Origin: Mesorhizobium sp. M1C.F.Ca.ET.210.01.1.1
GTDB taxonomy: Bacteria > Pseudomonadota > Alphaproteobacteria > Rhizobiales > Rhizobiaceae
Assembly: GCF_004791585.1 (NCBI RefSeq)
Contig: NZ_SRUU01000027.1
Location: 30,261 to 94,260, forward strand
DNA: 64,000 nucleotides
Direction of reading: 5' to 3'
Shown here: positions 7,996 through 17,422 of the stretch, piece by piece
How positions within the stretch are numbered: the first letter of the stretch is position 1
Layout: every line of letters begins with the position of its first letter
Position numbers and translations under genes: made by a program
Notes under the pieces: model-generated
Databases searched by the model: none
Told to the model about the DNA's origin: nothing
What the model saw: the letters and a program-made list of their open reading frames with translations, nothing else

Positions 7996-10209
7996 TCAGT
8001 CCGCGACGAATTCCAGCATGATCGTCGACAGCGGTGGCAACAGCATCGTCGCCGACGTGCCGCCTCCTTCACTGCTGGCCACGACCATGCCGCCATTGCC
8101 CATGCCGGAGCCGCCGTATTCGGCGGCATCAGTGTTGATGATCTCGCGCCATTCTCCCGCCTTCGGCAGCGGCACGCGATAGTTCTCGCGCGGCACAGGC
8201 GTGAAATTGGAAATGACGGCGATCGGGTTGCCGTCCGGCGCGCTGCGCAGCCAGGCGAAGACCGAGTTGTCGCGATCGTCGACGATCAGCCAGGAGAAGC
8301 CGCCCGGCTCGCAGTCGCGCGCATGCAGCGCCGGACGCGAGCGGTAGAGGTAGTTCAAGTCCCGCACCGTCTGCCAGACGCCGCGGTGCGGGGCGAAGTC
8401 GAGCAGGTTCCAGTCGAGCGCGCGCTCCTCACTCCACTCGCGGCGTTGGGCGAATTCCTGCCCCATGAACAGAAGCTTCTTGCCGGGATAGCCCCACATG
8501 AAGGCGTAGTAGGCGCGCAGGGTGGCGAATTTCTGCCAGTCGTCGCCGGCCATCTTGTTGAGCAATGTGCCCTTGCCGTGCACGACCTCGTCGTGGGAGA
8601 GCGGCAAGACGAAATTCTCGGAGAATGCGTAGATCAGGCCGAAGGTGATGTCGTTGTGGTGGTGCTTGCGATAAATCGGCTCCTTGGAGAAATACTCCAG
8701 CGTGTCGTGCATGAAGCCCATGTTCCACTTGAAGCCGAAGCCGAGACCGTCTTCATGCACGGGGCGCGAGACCTTCGGCCATGAAGTCGATTCCTCGGCG
8801 ATCGTCATAACGCCGGGATGGTGGCCGTAGAGCTCCTTGTTCATTTTCTGCAGGAAGCTGACGGCCTCCAGGTTCTCGCGCCCGCCCTTCTCGTTGGGGA
8901 TCCACTCGCCGGCCTTGCGCGAATAATCGAGGTAGAGCATCGAGGCGACGGCGTCGACGCGCAGGCCGTCGACATGGTATTTTTCGGCCCAGAACAGCGC
9001 ATTGTTGACGAGGAACGACACCACCTCGCGGCGGCCGAAATTGTAGATCGCGGTGTTCCAGTCGGGATGAAAGCCCTGGCGCGGATCAGCGTGCTCGTAG
9101 AGCGCAGTGCCGTCGAACTTCACCAGCCCATGCTCGTCGACCGGGAAATGTGCCGGCACCCAGTCAAGGATGACGCCGACGCCGGCGCGATGCGCGCCGT
9201 CGACGAAGCGCGCGAAGCCGTCGGGATCGCCGAAACGGGCGGTCGGCGCATAGAGGCCGGTCGTCTGGTAACCCCAGGATGGGTCGTAAGGATGCTCGGA
9301 AATCGGCAGGAACTCGATATGGGTGAAGCCGGTGTCGACCACGTAAGGGATCAGCTGCGCGGCGAGCTCGTCCCAGGTTAGGAAAGTGCCGTCGTCGCGG
9401 CGCTGCCACGAGCCGGCATGGACCTCGTAGATCGAGATCGCCTCGCGTCGAGGATCGGCCTTTTGCCAGAAGCTGCGATGCGCTTCGTCGCCCCATTTAT
9501 GCGCCATCGGCGGGGCCGTCACCGAAGCTGTCGCCGGACGCAGCTCGGATTCGAAGGCGAAGGGATCGGCCTTGAGCGGCAGCCTGACACCGTCGGGGCC
9601 GATGATCTCGAACTTATAGGGCCGGCCGGCGCCAAGCTCGGGTATGAACAGTTCCCAGATGCCGGTGTCCTTGCGGTCGCGCATCGTGTGCCGGCGGCCG
9701 TCCCAGTCGTTGAACGCGCCCACCACCGAAACGCGCCTCGCATTCGGCGCCCAGACGGCGAAGTGCACACCGGTGGCGCCCTCATGCTCAATGATATGGG
9801 CGCCGAGCTTGTCGAAGAGCCTTAGGTGCGAGCCTTCGGCCATGTAGTAGTCGTCCATCGGTCCCAGCACCGGGCCGAAGGAATAGGGATCAGTCAGCCA
9901 CCAGTCGCCCCCGGCGTTTTTCGCGTGGTAGCGCAGCGGCTGATGTTTGCGGATCGAAAGCTTGCCCTCGAAGAAGCCGGCATCATGGCTGCGGTCGAGT
10001 TCGCCGACCTCCTTACCGGTCAGCGTATAGGCCGTGACGGACTCAGCGTTGGGCACGAAGCAGCGGGCGACAAAGCCTTTGCCGGCTTCATGCACGCCGA
10101 GAACCGCAAAGGGATCGCCATGCGTTCCGGCGACAATCGCCGCGACATCGCCGGCTGGCGCCAGTCCGTCCGGCCCGCTTGTCGCAGCGGTCGCGCGCGG
10201 CTTCCTCAT
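7996..10209 (-). CDS. glgB: 1,4-alpha-glucan branching enzyme (GH13)
   Basis: It forms alpha-1,6 branches in glycogen. The 737 residues comprise an N-terminal extension, a CBM48 domain, the GH13 barrel and a C-terminal beta domain. Motifs seen are DGLRVDAVASMLYLDY with the nucleophile Asp, MTIAEESTSWP with the acid/base Glu, and LSHDEVVHGKGTL. A GGAGGG ribosome binding site lies about 11 bases before the ATG. It sits between glgP and glgC; the spacer to glgP contains a GCCCAAAA/TTTTGGGC palindrome. Confidence 0.95.
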   Translation of the reverse strand: MRKPRATAATSGPDGLAPAGDVAAIVAGTHGDPFAVLGVHEAGKGFVARCFVPNAESVTAYTLTGKEVGELDRSHDAGFFEGKLSIRKHQPLRYHAKNAGGDWWLTDPYSFGPVLGPMDDYYMAEGSHLRLFDKLGAHIIEHEGATGVHFAVWAPNARRVSVVGAFNDWDGRRHTMRDRKDTGIWELFIPELGAGRPYKFEIIGPDGVRLPLKADPFAFESELRPATASVTAPPMAHKWGDEAHRSFWQKADPRREAISIYEVHAGSWQRRDDGTFLTWDELAAQLIPYVVDTGFTHIEFLPISEHPYDPSWGYQTTGLYAPTARFGDPDGFARFVDGAHRAGVGVILDWVPAHFPVDEHGLVKFDGTALYEHADPRQGFHPDWNTAIYNFGRREVVSFLVNNALFWAEKYHVDGLRVDAVASMLYLDYSRKAGEWIPNEKGGRENLEAVSFLQKMNKELYGHHPGVMTIAEESTSWPKVSRPVHEDGLGFGFKWNMGFMHDTLEYFSKEPIYRKHHHNDITFGLIYAFSENFVLPLSHDEVVHGKGTLLNKMAGDDWQKFATLRAYYAFMWGYPGKKLLFMGQEFAQRREWSEERALDWNLLDFAPHRGVWQTVRDLNYLYRSRPALHARDCEPGGFSWLIVDDRDNSVFAWLRSAPDGNPIAVISNFTPVPRENYRVPLPKAGEWREIINTDAAEYGGSGMGNGGMVVASSEGGGTSATMLLPPLSTIMLEFVAD

Positions 10210-10254
10210 CAGGCAGCGTCCCTCCCTGGGAACTATTTTTTGGTTTGTCCATAT

Positions 10255-10293
10255 CCTTGCCCAAAACCGCTACGCACTTTTGGGCGACATGCA
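10255..10293. repeat. REP-like palindromic element, copy A
   Basis: GCCCAAAA at 10259-10266 and TTTTGGGC at 10278-10285 form a perfect 8-base inverted repeat, followed by GACATGC. The same element occurs at 53186-53219, with half copies near 29412 and 59019. It lies in the glgP-glgB spacer. Confidence 0.7.
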
Positions 10294-10326
10294 CGACCAC
10301 GGTGTTCGTGGCCTCATGCAATCACA

Positions 10327-12789
10327 TCAGACAGGTACGTTCCAGATTTCTTTCGCGTATTGGCGGATGGTGCGATCGGACGAGAACCAGCCGACGCGGG
10401 CGACATTGCGGATGGCGCGCGCGTACCAGTCGGGACTGTTGCGCCACACGTCGTCGACCTCGCGCTGGCAGGCCGCATAGGAATCGAAATCGGCCGCCAC
10501 CATGAACCAGTCACTCTGATAGAGACCATTCATGAGGTCGCGGTAGCGGTTGGGATCGTCGGGCGAGAAGACGCCGGACGAGATCGCTGAAACCGCCTGC
10601 GACAGTTCCGGCGAGGACTCGATCACGCCGCGCGGATTGTAGCCGTTGGCGCGCCGGTCGGCGACCTCGGCAGTGGTGAGGCCGAAGATGAAGATGTTGT
10701 CGTCGCCGACGTGCTCCTTGATCTCGACATTGGCGCCGTCGAGCGTACCGATGGTCAAGGCGCCGTTCAGCGCGAACTTCATGTTGCCGGTGCCGGAGGC
10801 CTCCATGCCGGCGGTCGAGATCTGCTCGGAAAGATCGGCGGCCGGCATCATCAGCTCGGCCAGGCTGACATTGTAGTTCGGCACGAACACCACCTTCAGC
10901 AGGCCGCGCACCGCCGGATCGCGGTTGATGACCTTGGCGACGTCGTTGGCCAGCTTGATGATGAGCTTGGCGTTGTGGTAGCTGGGCGCCGCCTTGCCGG
11001 CGAAGAATTTCACCCGCGGCATCCAGTCCCGCTCCGGATGCGAGCGGATCTGGTCGTAAAGCGCGATCGCCTCGAGGATGTTGAGCAGCTGGCGCTTGTA
11101 TTCATGGATGCGCTTGACCTGGATGTCGAACAGCGCCGACGGATCGAGCTTGATGCCGAGCCGGTCGGCGACAAGGTTCGAGAGCCTCACCTTGTTCTGC
11201 CGCTTCACCGCGGCAAACTTTTCGCGGAAGGCGGCATCGTCGGCAAGAGGATCAAGATCCTTGATCGCCTCGATATTGTCCATGAAGCGGTCGCCGATCG
11301 CCTCGCGGGCAAGCGCGGTGAGGCCTGGATTGCACTGGATCAGCCAACGCCTGGGCGTGATGCCGTTGGTCTTGTTGTTGATGCGGCCGGGATAGAGCTT
11401 GTGGAGATCAGCGAACACTGTCTCCTTCATCAGCTCGGTGTGGAGCGCCGAAACGCCGTTGATCGAATGCGAGCCGACGAAGGCGAGATTGCCCATCCGC
11501 ACGCGGCGGTCGCCATTTTCCTGGATCAGCGAAATGCGGGCTATCTGGTCGACCGAGAATTTTCGGGTCGCCCGCGCCTCCAGCAGCACCTCAGCGTTGA
11601 TGGCATAGACGATCTGCATATGGCGCGGCAGCAGACGCTCAAACAGCGGCACCGGCCAGCTTTCCAGCGCTTCGGGAAGAAGTGTGTGGTTGGTATAGGC
11701 GAAGGTGCGCTTGGTGAGGTCCCAGGCAAGGTCGAAATCCATGCCGTGGACGTCCATCAGAAGCCGCATCAGCTCCGGCACGGCGACCGCCGGATGGGTG
11801 TCATTGAGATGGATCGCGGCCTTGTCGGGCAGCGACTTCAGGTCGCCATATTGGCTGAGATGGCGCTGGAGGATGTCCTGCAGAGAGGCGGTGGAGAAGA
11901 AATATTCCTGCCTCAGCCTGAGCTCCTGCCCGGCCATGTGGGAATCGGCCGGATAGAGCACACGCGACAGCGCGTCAGCCTTGTTGCTTTCGGCAAGCGC
12001 ACCGATGTGGTCGCCGGCGTTGAACTTGTCGAGCAGGATCGGGTCGATCGGCATGCCGGACCACAGCCGCAGCGTGTTGACTCGCTTCGCCCGCCAACCC
12101 GCGACCGGCGTATCATAGGCGACGGCCAAAACATGCTCTGTCGGCTTCCAGACATGGCGCTCCAGCCGGCCGTCCTTGGAGGTGATCGATTCCACCGAGC
12201 CGCCGAAGCCGACCTCGAAGGAACGTTCGCGCCGTTCGAACTCCCAAGGGTTGCCGTGGTCGAGCCATGTTTCCGGCAATTCGACCTGCCAGCCGTCATG
12301 GATTTCCTGGCGGAACATGCCGTTGGCATAGCGGATACCGTAGCCATGCGCGGGGATGTCGACCGTCGCCATGCTCTCCATGAAGCAGGCGGCGAGCCGG
12401 CCGAGGCCGCCGTTGCCGAGAGCTGCGTCCGGCTCGAGGCCGGCGATGAGGTCGAGATCGACGCCGAGCGAGGCAAGCGCCTCGCGCATATTCTCCATCA
12501 GGTCGAGATTTGAGAAGGCGTCGCGCATCAGGCGCCCGATCAGGAATTCGAGCGAGAGGTAATAGACGCGCTTTTCCTGCTGGTCGTAGGCTTCCTTGGT
12601 CGCCTGGATCCAGTTGTCGACGATGCGGTCACGCACGACTTTGATCGAGGCGGTCAGCCAGTCATGGGGCGTGGCGACGGTGGTGTCCTTGCCGAGCCGG
12701 TATTTCAGCGACATCAAGACTTCTTCGGCGAGCGTCTTGGGGTCGGGATGGTCGAGAGCGGGGGCTTCGATCGTCATGTCGGATGTCAT
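10327..12789 (-). CDS. glgP: Glycogen/alpha-glucan phosphorylase (GT35)
   Basis: It degrades glycogen to glucose-1-phosphate using pyridoxal phosphate. At 820 residues it is of normal length. The PLP-lysine region reads EASGTGNMKFALNGALTIG, followed by DGANVEI, as in the family. The ATG at 12789 has GAGAGG five bases upstream. It is the first gene of the glycogen block, so the promoter region at 12790-12934 probably drives the cluster. A LacI-operator-like palindrome lies about 80 bases upstream of the start. Confidence 0.95.
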   Translation of the reverse strand: MTSDMTIEAPALDHPDPKTLAEEVLMSLKYRLGKDTTVATPHDWLTASIKVVRDRIVDNWIQATKEAYDQQEKRVYYLSLEFLIGRLMRDAFSNLDLMENMREALASLGVDLDLIAGLEPDAALGNGGLGRLAACFMESMATVDIPAHGYGIRYANGMFRQEIHDGWQVELPETWLDHGNPWEFERRERSFEVGFGGSVESITSKDGRLERHVWKPTEHVLAVAYDTPVAGWRAKRVNTLRLWSGMPIDPILLDKFNAGDHIGALAESNKADALSRVLYPADSHMAGQELRLRQEYFFSTASLQDILQRHLSQYGDLKSLPDKAAIHLNDTHPAVAVPELMRLLMDVHGMDFDLAWDLTKRTFAYTNHTLLPEALESWPVPLFERLLPRHMQIVYAINAEVLLEARATRKFSVDQIARISLIQENGDRRVRMGNLAFVGSHSINGVSALHTELMKETVFADLHKLYPGRINNKTNGITPRRWLIQCNPGLTALAREAIGDRFMDNIEAIKDLDPLADDAAFREKFAAVKRQNKVRLSNLVADRLGIKLDPSALFDIQVKRIHEYKRQLLNILEAIALYDQIRSHPERDWMPRVKFFAGKAAPSYHNAKLIIKLANDVAKVINRDPAVRGLLKVVFVPNYNVSLAELMMPAADLSEQISTAGMEASGTGNMKFALNGALTIGTLDGANVEIKEHVGDDNIFIFGLTTAEVADRRANGYNPRGVIESSPELSQAVSAISSGVFSPDDPNRYRDLMNGLYQSDWFMVAADFDSYAACQREVDDVWRNSPDWYARAIRNVARVGWFSSDRTIRQYAKEIWNVPV

Positions 12790-12870
12790 ATCGCCTCTCG
12801 TTCGGTTGGCCTGATCATACCGGCTTTCGCCGTTTCTCCTACCCTGCTTTGCCGCGCTGCAGCATATACC

Positions 12871-12880
12871 AAATCGATTT
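12871..12880. promoter_or_regulatory. AAATCGATTT palindrome upstream of glgP
   Basis: This perfect 10-base palindrome with a central CG lies 82 bases upstream of the glgP start. LacI-family operators in alphaproteobacteria are usually palindromes with a central CG. The assignment to a regulator is inference; no lacI-type gene is in the window. Confidence 0.35.
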
Positions 12881-12934
12881 AGGCAACGATGTCCATCTGG
12901 TGCCCCCGCGGCTATTTAGTGTGGTGGATGGGGA

Positions 12935-13717
12935 TTAGGCCGCCAGCGCGTCCTCAGGCGGCTTCTTGGCGCCGGTCATCAGCGCGACGGCATCCGACAT
13001 CGAAATCTGCTTCGGATCGACGACGCAAAGACGCCGTCCAAGCCTGTGGATGTGGATGCGATCGGCAACCTCGAAGACATGCGGCATGTTGTGCGAGATG
13101 AGCACGATGGGCAGGCCGCGCTTCTTGACGTCGAGGATCAGTTCCAGCACGCGGCGGCTTTCCTTGACGCCGAGCGCGGCTGTCGGCTCGTCCATGATCA
13201 CCACCTTGGAGCCAAAGGCTGCGGCGCGCGCCACCGCGACGCCCTGGCGCTGGCCGCCCGAGAGCGTCTCCACGGCCTGACTGATGTTCTGGATGGTCAT
13301 CAGCCCGAGCTCGGTCAGCTTGTCGCGGGCGCGTTTTTCCATCGCCGGGCGATCGAGCATTCGGAACCAGCTTCCCAGCGGCCCGGGCTTACGGATTTCG
13401 CGGCCGAGGAACATGTTGTCGGCGATCGACAGCGCCGGCGACAAAGCGAGGTTCTGGTAGACGGTCTCGATGCCTGCCTCGCGGGCTTCGATGGGCGATT
13501 TGAAATGGACCTGCCTGCCGTCCAGCTCGATCACCCCCTCGTCGGGATGCACGGCGCCGGAGATCGCCTTGATCAGGGTCGACTTGCCGGCGCCGTTGTC
13601 GCCGATCACCGCCAGGATTTCGCCTGGGTAGAGATCGAAGTCGCAGGCGTTGAGCGCGGTGACGCGGCCATAGCGCTTGGTGAGACCGCGCGCGGTGAGC
13701 ACAGGTTGCTGGGTCAT
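12935..13717 (-). CDS. frcA: Sugar ABC transporter ATP-binding protein (fructose, FrcA-like)
   Basis: A 260-residue single-domain ATPase of the ribose/fructose (CUT2) class. Walker A GDNGAGKST, signature LSGGQRQGVAVARA and Walker B VVIMDEPTAALGV are all intact. A single ABC domain matches FrcA of Sinorhizobium meliloti (260 residues) rather than the double-domain RbsA. The ATG at 13717 is two bases after the permease stop. It is the last gene of the frcBCA transcript. Confidence 0.9.
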   Translation of the reverse strand: MTQQPVLTARGLTKRYGRVTALNACDFDLYPGEILAVIGDNGAGKSTLIKAISGAVHPDEGVIELDGRQVHFKSPIEAREAGIETVYQNLALSPALSIADNMFLGREIRKPGPLGSWFRMLDRPAMEKRARDKLTELGLMTIQNISQAVETLSGGQRQGVAVARAAAFGSKVVIMDEPTAALGVKESRRVLELILDVKKRGLPIVLISHNMPHVFEVADRIHIHRLGRRLCVVDPKQISMSDAVALMTGAKKPPEDALAA

Positions 13718-13719
13718 GG

Positions 13720-14784
13720 TTACACCGAAACCTTTCTGATCCACTGGTCGATCGCCACGGCGCCGATGATCAGGACGCCGGTGAGCAGCACTTTCCATTG
13801 CGGGTCGGCGCCCAGCATGTTGAGGCCCATCGAGACGACGCCGACGATCATGGCGCCGAACAGCGTGCCGAGGATCGAGCCGCGGCCGCCAAAGAGCGAG
13901 ATGCCACCGATCACCGTCGCAGTGATCGCCTGCAGATTATAGTCAGTGACGGCTGCGGACGGCGAAATCGAACCGTTGCGGCCGATCGAGACCCAGGCCG
14001 CGAAGGCGGCGATCAGGCCGGCAAGCGTGTAGACAGCCATCAGCACTGTCTTGGTCTGGATGCCGGAGAGCTTCGCCGCTTCCGGATCGTCGCCGACGGC
14101 ATAGACATGGCGGCCCCAGGCGGTGTGGTTGAGCACGTACCAGAGCAGCATCACCAGCAGGACCATGGCAATCACGCCGGCGGTCAGCACCGCGGATCCG
14201 ACCCTGAAGCTCAGTGCGAAGAGGTGTAGCAGCGGCGCCTGGGCGTCGACGTCGGCATCGCGGATCGTCTCATTGGCCGAATATATGAAATTCGTGGCCA
14301 TGACGATGTTCCAAGTGCCGAGCGTGACGATGAACGGCGGCAGCTTCATGTAGGCGACCAGCAGACCGTTGAGCAGGCCGCAGGCGCCGCCTGCGGCAAG
14401 CCCTATTACCACTGCCAGAATGGTCGGCATGCCGTAGGTGATTGCGCAGTTGCCCATGATCACGGCCGAAATCACCATGATCACGCCGATCGACAGATCG
14501 ATGCCGGCGGTCAGGATGACCAGCGTCTGGGCAGCGCCGAGAATACCGACGATGGCGATCTGCTGCAGGATCAGCGTCAGCGTGTATGACGAAAAGAAAC
14601 GGCCGCCGAGGGCGATACCGAAAATGATGATCGACAGCACCAGCACGATCAACGGCACCGCCGCGGGCGTGGAATGCAGAAAATGCTGGGCGCGCTTGAC
14701 GAACGACTTGCCGTGCTCGTCGAAGGCGGCGACGCTGGTGTCGCTGCCCGTGAGCACCTTCTCGAATTCCTGCATCTGAGACAT
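13720..14784 (-). CDS. frcC: Sugar ABC transporter permease (FrcC-like)
   Basis: This 354-residue polytopic membrane protein of the BPD_transp_2 (CUT2) family forms the inner-membrane channel of the fructose importer. Many hydrophobic segments begin near residue 37, and the family-type stretch SIGVIMVISAVIMGNCAI is visible. The ATG at 14784 is preceded by GGGAGG. It lies between the binding protein and the ATPase, separated from frcB by a 162-base spacer with a hairpin. Confidence 0.9.
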   Translation of the reverse strand: MSQMQEFEKVLTGSDTSVAAFDEHGKSFVKRAQHFLHSTPAAVPLIVLVLSIIIFGIALGGRFFSSYTLTLILQQIAIVGILGAAQTLVILTAGIDLSIGVIMVISAVIMGNCAITYGMPTILAVVIGLAAGGACGLLNGLLVAYMKLPPFIVTLGTWNIVMATNFIYSANETIRDADVDAQAPLLHLFALSFRVGSAVLTAGVIAMVLLVMLLWYVLNHTAWGRHVYAVGDDPEAAKLSGIQTKTVLMAVYTLAGLIAAFAAWVSIGRNGSISPSAAVTDYNLQAITATVIGGISLFGGRGSILGTLFGAMIVGVVSMGLNMLGADPQWKVLLTGVLIIGAVAIDQWIRKVSV

Positions 14785-14893
14785 GTATCCTCCCGTCTGC
14801 GCGGAGCTTGCTCATTGCCCCACGCGCCGTTCACGCATTCCGGTCTGTTGCCGGGATTTATCAGCGCTTACGCAAGCGCATCGTCCACCCGAT

Positions 14894-14920
14894 GCGGCCG
14901 GGGATCAAGCCCCCAGCCGC
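14894..14920 (-). promoter_or_regulatory. Intercistronic hairpin between frcB and frcC
   Basis: GCGGCCGGGG (14894-14903) pairs with CCCCAGCCGC (14911-14920) with one mismatch, leaving a 7-base loop. There is no following T-run. Such hairpins after a binding-protein gene commonly stabilise the upstream message and lower permease expression; that role is inferred. Confidence 0.45.
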
Positions 14921-14946
14921 AAGGTTTATGCGCCGTCAGGCCGGCA

Positions 14947-15981
14947 TCAGCCCCAGCACTTGGCGAGGCCTTCCTTGGTGTCGATGGACTTCACACCGTT
15001 CGCGGGCTTGTCGGTGACGAGGTTGACGCCGGTGTCGAAGAAGTTCTTGCCTTCGGTCGGCTTCGGCTTGGTGCCGTCCTTGGCGTATTTGGCGATTGCC
15101 TCGATGCCGAGCGCCGCCATCTGCAGCGGGTATTGCTGCGAGGTGGCGCCGATCACGCCTTCGGTCACCGACTTCACACCGGGGCAACCGCCGTCGACCG
15201 AGACGATCAGCACCTGCTTTTCGAGACCGACGGCCTTGAGGGCCTGGTAGGCGCCGACGGCGGCGGGCTCGTTGATGGTGTGGATGACGTTGATGGTGTT
15301 GTCCTTCTGCAGGAGGTTCTCCATCGCCTTGCGGCCGCCTTCCTCGTTGCCGTTGGTGACGTCATGACCAACGATGCGCGGATCGTCCTCGTCGCCGATC
15401 TTGTTCGGGTCCTTCACGTCGATGCCGTAGCCCATCATGAAGCCCTGGTCGCGCAGCACGTCGACGGTCGGCTGCGAGGGGGTCAGATCAAGGAAGCCGA
15501 TCTTGGCGTCCTTGGCCTTGTCGCCGAGCGTGGCGGCAGCCCAGGCGCCGATCAGCTTGCCGGCCTCCAGATTGTCGGTGGCGAAGGTCGCATCGGCGGC
15601 GTCGATCGGATCGAGCGGCGTGTCGAGCGCGATCACCAGCAGGCCGGCATCGCGCGCCTTCTTCACCGTCGGCACGATGCCCTTGGTGTCGGAGGCCGTG
15701 ATCAGGATGCCCTTAGCGCCGTCGGCGATGCAGCTTTCGATCGCCGCGACCTGGCTCTCGCTGTCGCCGTCGATCTTGCCGGCATAGGTCTTGAGGTCGA
15801 CGCCGAGTTCCTTGGCCTTGGCGGTCGCGCCCTCCTTCATCTTGACGAAGAAGGGGTTGGTGTCGGTCTTGGTGATCAGGCAGGCGCCGACGCCCGCGGC
15901 GGATGCGGACGAGGCGAACGCCATCAAACCCAGCCCGGCAGCTGCGAACACGGTGGATTTCAGCAGCGATTTCTTGGTCAC
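14947..15981 (-). CDS. frcB: Periplasmic sugar-binding protein (fructose, FrcB-like)
   Basis: A 344-residue Peripla_BP_4 protein that captures sugar for the FrcCA importer. Starting at the GTG at 15981, it has a typical signal peptide with basic KK, a hydrophobic core and an SSASA cleavage region near residue 28. The binding-protein stretches GILITASDTKGIVPTVKKA and ALDTPLDP are present. The GTG start is supported by GGGAGGA eight bases upstream; the open frame to 16044 lacks a secretion signal. It is divergent from frcR across a 212-base control region. Confidence 0.9.
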   Translation of the reverse strand: MTKKSLLKSTVFAAAGLGLMAFASSASAAGVGACLITKTDTNPFFVKMKEGATAKAKELGVDLKTYAGKIDGDSESQVAAIESCIADGAKGILITASDTKGIVPTVKKARDAGLLVIALDTPLDPIDAADATFATDNLEAGKLIGAWAAATLGDKAKDAKIGFLDLTPSQPTVDVLRDQGFMMGYGIDVKDPNKIGDEDDPRIVGHDVTNGNEEGGRKAMENLLQKDNTINVIHTINEPAAVGAYQALKAVGLEKQVLIVSVDGGCPGVKSVTEGVIGATSQQYPLQMAALGIEAIAKYAKDGTKPKPTEGKNFFDTGVNLVTDKPANGVKSIDTKEGLAKCWG

Positions 15982-16092
15982 GATTTTTCCTCCCAATGGA
16001 ACCATTCCGGACGCCAGCCTACCCGGCGTCTCAAGCGCATCCAACCATTTTTCCCAGCGTGGACGCTACCTCAAAAGACACCAGTCCGGGGC

Positions 16093-16134
16093 GTCTGTCA
16101 ATAATTAAATCACTCTTATTTATTATTGACAGAC
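16093..16134. promoter_or_regulatory. Inverted-repeat operator between frcB and frcR
   Basis: GTCTGTCAATAAT (16093-16105) is repeated as its exact reverse complement at 16122-16134, separated by 16 AT-rich bases. Each arm contains a TTGACA directed toward the centre's opposite side, so the arms may also carry -35 boxes for both divergent genes. It is the obvious binding site for the ROK regulator encoded next to it. Confidence 0.6.
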
Positions 16135-16193
16135 TTGCGCCGTTCACTCATTCTGAACGAAAAGCAGTGTGGGGAAACCGACGGAGGAACAGG

Positions 16194-17420
16194 GTGGAGA
16201 CCGGCATTGCGAGGCACGGTACGCCCGAGGCTTTGGAGCGCCGCCTGCATCGCGGCACGAACCAGAGCGGCATGCGCGACCACAATGAACGGCTGGTGCT
16301 GTCACTGGTGCGCCAGCATGGCAGCCTCGCCAAATCCGACATTGCGCGCATGACCGGACTGTCCGCGCAGACGGTATCGGTCATCATGCGCGAGCTCGAG
16401 GACGACAAGCTGCTTGTCCGCCAGGCGCCGCTGCGCGGTAAGATCGGTCAACCGTCGATCCCGATGGCGCTCAACCCGGAAGGCGCCTTCTTCATTGGCC
16501 TCAAGATCGGCCGCCGCAGCGCCGAACTGGTGCTGATCGACTTCCTCGGCAATGTGCGCTCGATGCTGCACAATTCCTATCGCTATCCGGCGCCGCGCGA
16601 GACGGTCGAGTTCGTCACCGCCGGCATCAAGAAGATGCGCGGCGAACTGACGCCGGCACAGGACAAGCGCATTGCCGGGCTCGGCATCGCCATGCCTTTC
16701 GAGCTCTGGAGCTGGGCCGATACGGCCGGCGCGCCGCGCGAGATCATGGACGAATGGCGCCATCGCGATATCCGCGCCGACATCCAGATGCAGTGCGAGT
16801 TTCCGGTCTACCTGCAGAACGACGCCACGTCGGCCTGCGGTGCGGAACTCGTCTTCGGCCAGGCCGGAGCCGCGCGCGACTTCGTCTATTTCTACATCGG
16901 CGCCTTTGCCGGCGGCGGCATCGTGCTCAACGGCCGCCTGTTCGGCGGGCCGACCGGCAATGCCGGCGCGCTGGGTTCGATGCCGGTGCCGGGGCCGGAC
17001 GGCAAGCCGACGCAGCTGATCGACGTCGCATCGATCGCCATGCTGGAAAAAGCGCTCAGCGCCAAGGGCGTCGACGGCTCGTATCTCTGGACATCGCCGC
17101 AGGATTGGGGCGACATTGGCGCAGACCTCGACGACTGGATCGCCAGCGCCTCGCAGGCGCTCGCCTATGCGATCGTCGCGGCCTCCTCGGTCATCGATTT
17201 CGAAGCGGCTGTTATCGACGGCTGGATGCCCCTCACGGTGCGGCGGCGACTCGTCGATGCGGTCACGGACGCCATCGCAGGCATCGATGCCGAGGGACTG
17301 AAACTGCCCATCGTGCGCGAAGGAACCGTAGGCATCCACGCGCGGGCGCTAGGTGGTGCCAGCCTGCCGTTGTCGGAACGCTTCCTGATCGGATCGACCA
17401 CGATTTCCAGGAGCGCCTGA
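16194..17420 (+). CDS. frcR: ROK-family transcriptional regulator
   Basis: A 408-residue regulator with an N-terminal winged helix (LSLVRQHGSLAKSDIARMTGLSAQTVSVIMREL, about residues 30-62) followed by a ROK sugar-kinase-like domain. The GTG at 16194 follows GGAGG by six bases. The kinase-like part has a degenerate phosphate-binding region, in keeping with a sensor rather than an enzyme. Its position divergent to frcBCA and upstream of frcK indicates local control of fructose uptake and phosphorylation. Confidence 0.88.
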   Translation: METGIARHGTPEALERRLHRGTNQSGMRDHNERLVLSLVRQHGSLAKSDIARMTGLSAQTVSVIMRELEDDKLLVRQAPLRGKIGQPSIPMALNPEGAFFIGLKIGRRSAELVLIDFLGNVRSMLHNSYRYPAPRETVEFVTAGIKKMRGELTPAQDKRIAGLGIAMPFELWSWADTAGAPREIMDEWRHRDIRADIQMQCEFPVYLQNDATSACGAELVFGQAGAARDFVYFYIGAFAGGGIVLNGRLFGGPTGNAGALGSMPVPGPDGKPTQLIDVASIAMLEKALSAKGVDGSYLWTSPQDWGDIGADLDDWIASASQALAYAIVAASSVIDFEAAVIDGWMPLTVRRRLVDAVTDAIAGIDAEGLKLPIVREGTVGIHARALGGASLPLSERFLIGSTTISRSA

Positions 17421-17422
17421 CC

